Source: Forficula auricularia
Lineage: Eukaryota; Arthropoda; Insecta; Dermaptera; Forficulidae
Direction: 5' to 3'
Assembly: GCA_024734495.1 (NCBI GenBank)
Contig: JALMQS010000082.1
Span: forward strand, 2,558,625 to 2,622,624
DNA length: 64,000 nucleotides
In this document: positions 57,555 through 64,000 of the stretch, piece by piece
How positions within the stretch are numbered: position 1 is the stretch's first letter
How the letters are laid out: the number at the start of each line of letters is the position of its first letter
Made by a program: the position numbers and the translations under genes
Notes under the pieces: generated by a model
What the model saw: the letters and a program-made list of their open reading frames with translations, nothing else
Told to the model about the DNA's origin: nothing
Database searches by the model: none

Positions 57555-58445
57555 CAGGGGTTCCCAACCGGTGGTACGCGGGAACGTTTCAGGTGGTACG
57601 CGTGAGTGATGTGAGCAACATGCTATTAATAGCTTCTGTACGCATGAGCAGTGAGCACGCAAACAAAATTTTGAACCGTCTCTTTGAACTGAGATCAGAA
57701 GTTTTTATGTTTTTAAGTGAAAAAATCATGACATGAAAAAATTGTTTGCTGATGAAGAATGGTTGTCAAGATTGGCTTATCTAGCCGACATTTTTGACAA
57801 ACTCAACACACTGAACTTGGGACTTCAGGGACCAAACACAACAGCCTTCACAGCCAGTGACAAAATAAACTCCTTCAAGAGAAAGTTGGTCCTGTTTTGT
57901 TCACAAATACAGGAGGAGAATTTATTTGCATTTCCCACTCTATCATCATTTTTTGAAGAAAATGAAATATCTCCAAAACCAGATGTGGTTGCAGATATCA
58001 TTGTTCACTTGGAAGGCCTTCAAAAAAGCTTTAAGAAGTATTTCTCTGAAGATTATTCAAAAGTGGACTGGATCAGAAATCCTTTTTCGGGAACCTCACC
58101 AAATGAATTGGAACTAAAAGAAAGTTTTATCGATCTTACAGAAGATAGTTCCATGAAAGATTATTTTAAAGAGAAATATGTTTTTAGACCTATGGGTAAT
58201 AAATAAAACTGTAAATTAATACCATTTTAATCTTTTTATTTCTCCTTTATTATAAGCATGTTATAAATAAACGAATATCTAACCATTAAATATGAAGTTT
58301 TCTCAGGAAATTAATTCAAAAAGCCTTTGAACATTTTTAGAAGATTAAATTTTATACGTTTATTAAAATATTTAGGTCTAGTGGTACGCCAAAATTTCTC
58401 AAAAAGTCAAGTGGTACGCAGGTGCAAAAAGGTTGGGAACCCCTG
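57555..58445 (+). mobile_element. hAT-family transposon, internally deleted (891 bp)
   Basis: The 15-bp terminal inverted repeats CAGGGGTTCCCAACC are perfect (57555-57569 and 58431-58445), and the 8-bp target duplication ATGTAGAG is perfect (57547-57554 and 58446-58453). Subterminal gtggtacgc repeats occur at both ends. Perfect ends and duplication suggest a young insertion. One frame remains inside. Confidence 0.93.
57733..58206 (+). pseudogene. hAT transposase C-terminal part (ZBED/SCAND3-like)
   Basis: An open frame of 157 codons inside the deleted hAT. Segments such as WLSRLAYLADIFDKLNTLNL, LQGPNTTAFTASDKINSFKRK and FKEKYVFRPMGNK resemble the C-terminal half of hAT transposases related to vertebrate ZBED5/SCAND3-type proteins. 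The N-terminal zinc finger and catalytic core are missing; the frame starts at an internal Met and has no stop in 474 nt, in keeping with recent insertion. It could still be translated, but it cannot be an active transposase. Confidence 0.82.
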
Positions 58446-58613
58446 ATGTAGAGGGTTAGTTTTTGCATTTTAAGATTACTGGGGGCCCACTGATTATCTA
58501 TACAATATTTGGTTGAGTTTGGTACAAGAGCATAGATTTTCATTTTTTTACCCCCTCTCCCATTTTGAGCGGTTAGTTTTTGCATTTTTAGATTACTAGG
58601 GGCCTACTGATTA

Positions 58614-58891
58614 GGAGGCGACTGTGGTCAGAGTGTCAGGCCGCTGTCCTGAACTACGCTGGTTCGAGACTGAGTCTCGGCAAATATTTGCAGTCGCCTC
58701 CTTTTAGAAAGCAATGGCAAACTATCAAGATTATAATTGCCTAGTCAACCTCTCCAACCTTGCCGTTCGGAACCGGCGTTAAAAAGTAGGTCCCATATAT
58801 CTGTGTAAAATAGCTAAACACACTCAGCACAGGTATATGTGGAGATGAGCCGACCCCCGTTTGGGTATGGCACAATAAGAAAAGAGAAAAC
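58614..58891 (+). mobile_element. SINE copy with 8-bp target duplication
   Basis: Flanked by ACTGATTA at 58606-58613 and 58892-58899, within family X sequence. The head (gaggcgactgtgg, ggttcgagactgagtctcgg) matches the copy at 80-350, but the last 40 nt differ (cgacccccgtttgggtatgg and an A-rich tail). It defines the uninterrupted form of the SINE body for comparison with 9942-10394. Confidence 0.85.
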
Positions 58892-59948
58892 TGATTATGT
58901 ATACAAAATTTGATTTGAATTTGGTTCATGGGCATAGATTTTAATTTTTGCACCCCCCCCCCCCCACTCCCCCACGTCTCCCAATTTTAGATGCTTAGTT
59001 TTTGAAGTTTTAGTCTTCTGGGGGACCACTTATTATGTATATAAAATTTGCTTTAGTTTGATACAAGGGCCTAGATTGTCATTTTTTGCCCCCCCCTCTT
59101 AATTTTGGTTCAATATGCACCAAAATCTGATCAGCTCTTAATTTCAATGACCCAAAACTACGGGTGAAATTTGGTTTTGATATTCACACTAGTTTTTGAG
59201 ATAAAATTTGGTAATGCACGTACAAACAGACATTTTGACAAGACAATTATTATCTCGAAAACTCGAAACCATACCCTGTATGTTAAAGTAAAAAAATTTG
59301 TTATACACTATATGCTGTATATTATAATCATCTACTATAATGGACTGAAAATGTATGTATGATTCTCTCTAGCGGTCTCTTCATTTACTGATTGCGTGCC
59401 TTTATATATCCTGAGGTGCATTAAAAGATAAATCTACCTGAAACAAAAAACTTATCGTAAGGATCATGCTTAATTAAATTAATTAGAGCTCCAAGAAGAC
59501 AGCTAATCCAAAGAGTCACTTTTAATTTGCAAAATTAATCACTTGCGCGATTTCCTTCCAAGTTGATGGAAGAGTTAAGAATTTAAAAAAATAGAAGTGT
59601 CAAAATATATCATGGACGCATTTATTTATACGCGCTACCGCATCTTCACGCATCGAGTTTATCCTTTCAATTTGATTTTCTCACAAGATTTACTTAGGTT
59701 TCTGTTGGTTTTAAAATGAAAAGCTATTCTTCTAAATGTGAAATTAAACTTGATGAGTTTTTCTATTATCCTGCTTTAATCAACTAAATTTTTCAAAAAA
59801 AGTGAAGAATCAAATAAAGTTTAAATTTTTTTTTGGAAATTTAGTTGTAGATATAGCTACCAGTTAACTGCATGTGTTAATTATTTTAAGAGTCTGATAA
59901 GGTAAGCAAGAGATTATAATGTATTATACAAACTCAATCAATATTATA

Positions 59949-60967
59949 CGAGCCCCGTCCCATCTCAATTGGCCCACCAATATTTTTTCTTTTTAAATAA
60001 AATTATGCTAATTCACGGTAAATTTAATTTAAATATTTATTTTTATTATCATTTGGAACAACATTTTAAACAATTTAAAACATTTTATTGTAACATTTAA
60101 CTTAAAATTATTTTTCAATTGTTAAAAACAAGGAAAACATACAAAATCCAAAACCTTTACCACTGTGTGACGTCGCCTTTATTTTTAATTACGGCTTGAA
60201 TTCTTTTGGGCAACGTACTTATTAAGTTTTGACACTCATCTTGAGTGAAAGTATCCCAAATATTTTGAAGTTTGTGTTTTAATTCGACTACGTTTCTAGC
60301 TGGTTGTATTCGTAATAGCTTTTTCATTGTGTGCCAAAGAGTTTCTATTGGTGACAAGTCGGGACTGTTTGCCACCCACTCCAAAAGTGGAACATTATGA
60401 TCAGAAAGCCATTTTAAAGATTTTCTTGATGTATGGCAGGCCGCCCCGTCTTGTTGGAACACAAAATTATTATTATTCTGCAATGCTGCCATTGTTGGAA
60501 GTAACGATTTTTTTTTAAATCTCTAAATATTTATTGGTGTTTACAATTCCATCAATGAATTGTAGTTTTCTAACACCTCTAGCAGACATTGAACCCCATA
60601 ACATAACTGAGCGAATTTTTTCATCAACAACCTTTCCACAAGTCATTTTTACTAATAATAAACAAAACAAACTTTCTTTTGTTGGAAAAAGACAAAGCCT
60701 ACTTGATTATTTCACATATTCAAAGATTCTTAACAACAACAAAAAAAATCGTGAAATGCAAAGAACTCTTTTTTATATAAAAATATGTTTTTAAAAATTA
60801 AAAATTAATTTTAAGTTAAATGTTACAATAAAATGTTTTAAATTGTTTAAAATGTTGTTCCAAATGATAATAAAAATAAACATTTAAATTAAATTTACCG
60901 TGAATTAGCATAATTTTATTTAAAAAGAAAAAATATTGGTCGGCCAATTGAGATGGGACGGGGCTCG
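59949..60967 (-). mobile_element. Tc1-like transposon with long terminal inverted repeats (1,019 bp)
   Basis: The element is flanked by TA (59947-59948 and 60968-60969) and bounded by CGAGCCCCGTCCCATCTCAA and its complement. The inverted repeats extend about 175 bp with few mismatches. The minus strand codes for a shortened, broken transposase. Long inverted repeats and the high match suggest moderately recent activity. Confidence 0.92.
60157..60650 (-). pseudogene. Tc1-type transposase, C-terminal, frameshifted
   Basis: On the minus strand, IRSVMLWGSMSARGVRKLQF and IDGIVNTNKYLEI are followed by a frameshift in an A run near 60507-60520, then MAALQNNNNFVFQQDGAACH, VANSPDLSPIETLWHTMKK and a stop at 60157. 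Asp in QQDGA and Glu in SPIETLW are 34 residues apart, the DD34E spacing. The N-terminal DNA-binding domain and the first catalytic Asp are missing or unrecognisable. Confidence 0.88.
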
Positions 60968-60969
60968 TA

Positions 60970-62099
60970 GTATTGAGATTCTATATCACGATGTTCACCA
61001 ACCTCCAGATTAACCGGCCTAACCAATTGATTTGAAATTTGAAAGATAGACTCCTGAGGGGTCAAGTAACCGGTATAATTAATAAAAAGTGAACTTTTAG
61101 TCTCAGGAGGAACTTAAGCATTTTTTTGCTATTCTTATTGCAAGTTCTAATAAAAAAACTATAATTGAATTTTTTCTACAAATTTAAATTTAATGTTTTT
61201 AAAACCCACAAACAGTTTAATATAATACAAATTATAAAATATATCCGGAAATAGCTGAAAAGAGGTTTTTATCTAATTAGATTTTTCCTCTTATTAAAAA
61301 CAAGGACTTAAGATGAATAAGGACACTCGATGGTGGAGAAGTAATCTCCGGAATCGAAGAAAAAAATGCAATGTATACATTAATTAATGTAAAATAATTG
61401 GTTTAATAAAATTTATAAAAAAAAAAAAAAAAAAAAACTAAATGAAGAAAGCAGTCCATAAAATATTTCATACTGGATTGAGATATAGAGAAACTAATTT
61501 CTAAAAAGTACTAAATCCATTTTTTTCAATTACGAGAAAATTAACATTTTTATTTAAAAGTAAGAATTTAATTTTTAGGACAAATTCTAGGATTTTAGTA
61601 GAAATATCTTTTATATTGCGATATCAGAGGTGTGTTGACTGCCCGGAAAACTTCATGTTTTGCTATTTTAGCCAAAATCTTGTTATACTTCTTGTAGCCA
61701 CTAGATAGCTTAAGTTTCAAATTTTAAGGCTCTGCGACTTTCGGAAGAAGACATATGAACGATTAAAAGATTTATTTTGCGACATGACTAATTTACAACA
61801 CCTTCATTTATTTCAATCGGATTAAAATTTATAAACGTCTAATAACAGTAATAACTCATGAAACTTGATAAGTACACCAATTTTTAGCGAAATTGTTAGA
61901 ACCGTTTTCGAGAAACCGATTCTATACATATATACAAGAATTGCTCTTTTAATATAATAAGATTTATTGAATACTATTTCGAACTCTAAGGTGTAAAGAA
62001 ACGGACAGATGGATAAGGAAGGACTGATGAAAAAAACACAGATAGAGACGAGTGATTGAATGGATAAATAGGTTAATGACCACAGCAGTCAATTCACCC
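60970..62099. other. Spacer with family Z fragment and a long A tract
   Basis: A run of about 21 A at 61416-61436, preceded by AATAAA (61406-61411), looks like the end of a retroposed transcript. 61630-61930 is a family Z copy (caaaatcttgttatacttct, tctgcgactttcgg). The rest is AT-rich and featureless. Confidence 0.4.
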
Positions 62100-63068
62100 T
62101 TAAAAAAAATTGACATGTTCTGATGTGGCCATCCACTTGACTTTACCATACACTTCTCGTTGAGTTTGGTACAAGGGCCTAGAATTTAATTTTTTGAGCC
62201 ACCCCCCATTTTGGAGGGTTTGTTTTTGCATTTTTAGTGTTCTAGGGGCCCGCTGTTTATGTATACAAAATTTGGTTGAGTTTGATCAAATGGACTAGAT
62301 TGCTATTTTTGACCCCCCCCCCCTAATTTTGGCGCCAAAGGTTTTTTTTATTTTGAAAATATTATAATTTTAAATTTAACCCTCTCCACTCCTTAATTTT
62401 GGGTGGATATGCACCAAAATCTAATCAGATCTTAATGTCAATGCAGCAAAACTACGTGTGAAATATGATTTTGATATTCACATTAGTTTTTGAGCTAGGT
62501 CGCCCACAAAATTTTTGTAACGCACAGACTAACAGTATAAGTAGACTTCTTCTTCTTTAAGTGCCATATCAGGTCTCCCTGGCGTTTTGGCTTCTCTCCA
62601 CATATAGTATACCTGTGCTGAGTGCGTTTAGCTGTTTTTACACAGATATACGGGACCTACTTTTTAACTCCGGTTCCGAACGGCTAGTTTGGAAAGGATA
62701 CTAGGCAATTATACTCTTGGTAGGTTGCCATTGCTTTCTAAGGGGAGGTGACTGCAAATATCTGCTGAGACTCGGTCTCGATCCAGCGTATTTCAGGCCA
62801 GCGGCTCGAAACTCCAACCACTCACCCACAGTCGCCTCAATAACAGACTACAGAGATTTTAACAAAACAGTTATTATCTCGAAAAATATAATTTTTTCGA
62901 TGTTCACTTATTAGGGATTTTTTGTAGACCGAAATGCCATGGTTTCGCTCAATTTTTTTTATCAAAATAGTTTCAACCGTTTTTGAGATATTTCGAAAAA
63001 AATAATCAAAATATCCATTATTTTCATACACGATTACAATACTTGACCATACCCTGTAAGGTAAAGTA
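62100..63068 (+). mobile_element. Family X repeat, copy with nested reverse SINE
   Basis: It starts attgacatgttctgatgtgg, ACTTTACCATACA and ends cttgaccataccctgtaagg. The SINE 62546-62838 splits it at gcacagactaacag / taacagacta. Modules follow the same order as the copies at 22683 and 24063. Confidence 0.65.
62546..62838 (-). mobile_element. SINE copy, reverse orientation
   Basis: On the minus strand it begins gaggcgactgtgg, passes box B (ggatcgagaccgagtctc) and the aaaacagctaaacgcactca segment, and ends with the (AAG)n tail (cttcttcttc at 62546). It is full length; only a short taacag remains as a possible target duplication. Confidence 0.82.
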
Positions 63069-64000
63069 AAAATAATAATTAGTAAAATAAATAAATGAGA
63101 GATATAATTCTATTTTATAATTAAGAGTAGTAGTGTACATAAAGAGATTTATATCAAAGATTTCGTAGAATAAGTTGATGAGCTGATTTAACATCCGAGA
63201 TTACATGACGCTTAAATGGTATTAACTTTTATATTAATAAGGATTTATGATTTCCCTCCCTAAAATATATGAACTTATAAATTTGTTTCTTTTCTTTGGA
63301 AAAAGGAACAAATTGAACTCTTTTATAGTATCGATATGATACCAACCAACAAGACGAGGATATTCCAATTTAATATCCTCTTTTCAATAGCCAGAGGCAT
63401 TCCGAGGTGCAGGGGTGGGGGGGTTAAAGGGGGACGGTTTATAGCTTGCTCGTGCTGTCCAGAGAGTCAATAATTTGCCGAGTGATAGTTGAGACAGTTT
63501 GCTCTCTTTTTTCCATCTGTGACGTCATATAAATTGAATTCACATAAAAATTTCTTGATTCAATTCGAGTAAAAAATATATATAAAATTTTACTGCGCGT
63601 TTTATTATGGAAATAAATTCACAAGTGGACTATATTTTCAAATATACGCAATCTATTGTCACATATTGTTCAAATGTAGATAAAATTTCATGGACATAAT
63701 AATTTGTTTGGATCAAAACCTAATCCAGATGTTGAACATTTAATGAGAAAGAAAGAAAAAAATCGCAAATTTTTCTCTCCCGATTCTTTTTTAATTAAAT
63801 TTATTATTTATTGATAGTAAAATTCTAATGCTCTCTGAAACAACATACCTTAGGTAGTAAAATCAACAAATGGCATGCTTTAAAAATACTAAGCCACGAT
63901 TTATTAGGTGCAGTGTAATCGTTACGATAAATGGACCCTCAAACAATTTCAAGCCAGAAATCCATAGATTCTCTCGCTTTTATATTATTTAACCTTTGGG
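63069..64000. other. Right-edge spacer
   Basis: AT-rich DNA without recognised genes. A G-rich run is at 63411-63432. The palindromic CRE TGACGTCA (63520-63527) directly abuts TATAAA (63528-63533), a promoter-like pairing, but no transcript or ORF supports it. Confidence 0.35.

Larger units (their letters stand above)
57447..59290 (+). mobile_element. Family X repeat interrupted by a hAT element and a SINE
   Basis: It opens with attgacacgttctgatatgg and ACTTTACCATACA and closes with ataccctgtatgttaaag. Two later insertions are dated by their target duplications: a hAT (57555-58445) and a SINE (58614-58891). Several copies of the ctgggggcccactgatta / ttggttgagttt module and long C runs are present. 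Confidence 0.65.

Noticed and set aside
63400..63540. Promoter of a second host gene (CRE next to TATA)
   Set aside because: No downstream ORF, splice site or other promoter element before the window ends; kept only as a note.

Overview
The window looks like an AT-rich arthropod, almost certainly insect, chromosome: intron-bearing genes with GT/AG splicing, large non-coding intervals, and mariner, Tc1, hAT, pogo, non-LTR and tRNA-derived SINE debris. The order is not determined; a beetle-like or other non-drosophilid insect genome is my guess, and it is inference only.

One host gene is clear. It lies on the + strand and enters the window from upstream: the 3' part of an Iroquois-class TALE homeobox gene of the araucan/caupolican type. 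Its homeodomain exon (4380-4753), large C-terminal exon with the Iro box (5738-6557) and a short last coding exon ending in GGGYVSPV and a stop (6650-6689) join in phase, giving about 410 visible residues; the N-terminal exons are not seen. A strong donor 45 nt after the stop (6735) suggests a 9.6-kb intron inside the 3' UTR, with a terminal exon from 16372. If the short exon is skipped, the 6557-to-16372 junction is also in phase and gives a different 55-residue C-terminus.

The rest (about 7-16 kb and 18.7-64 kb) holds no other intact host gene. It is a gene desert of the kind expected around a developmental regulator: islands of unique, higher-complexity sequence that may be enhancers (7.1-7.6, 11.2-11.6, 13.7-14.0, 34.5-35.0, 38.4-38.7, 43.9-44.1, 47.3-47.5, 49.0-49.2 kb) in a background of repeats. 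Recognisable repeats are four copies of one tRNA-derived SINE, three mariner relics, a Tc1-type element with very long inverted repeats, a deleted hAT with 8-bp target duplications, two pogo/Tigger-type elements, a non-LTR reverse-transcriptase tail, a CACTA-like foldback, several MITEs, and at least five copies of a non-coding family bounded by the 13-mer ACTTTACCATACA.

The most interesting structure is a set of palindromic elements (8.5, 12.5-13.0, 14.3-15.1, 27.4, 38.8-39.3, 44.8-45.2 kb) whose arms carry hammerhead-ribozyme-like cores: CTGANGA, one unpaired base, a stem II, GAAAC, a GTH cleavage triplet. Their flanking stem I sequences differ between families yet stay complementary, which is covariation. 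Such ribozymes are known in Penelope-like retroelements and retrozymes; the head-to-head pairing and the constant extra base before stem II deserve a check.
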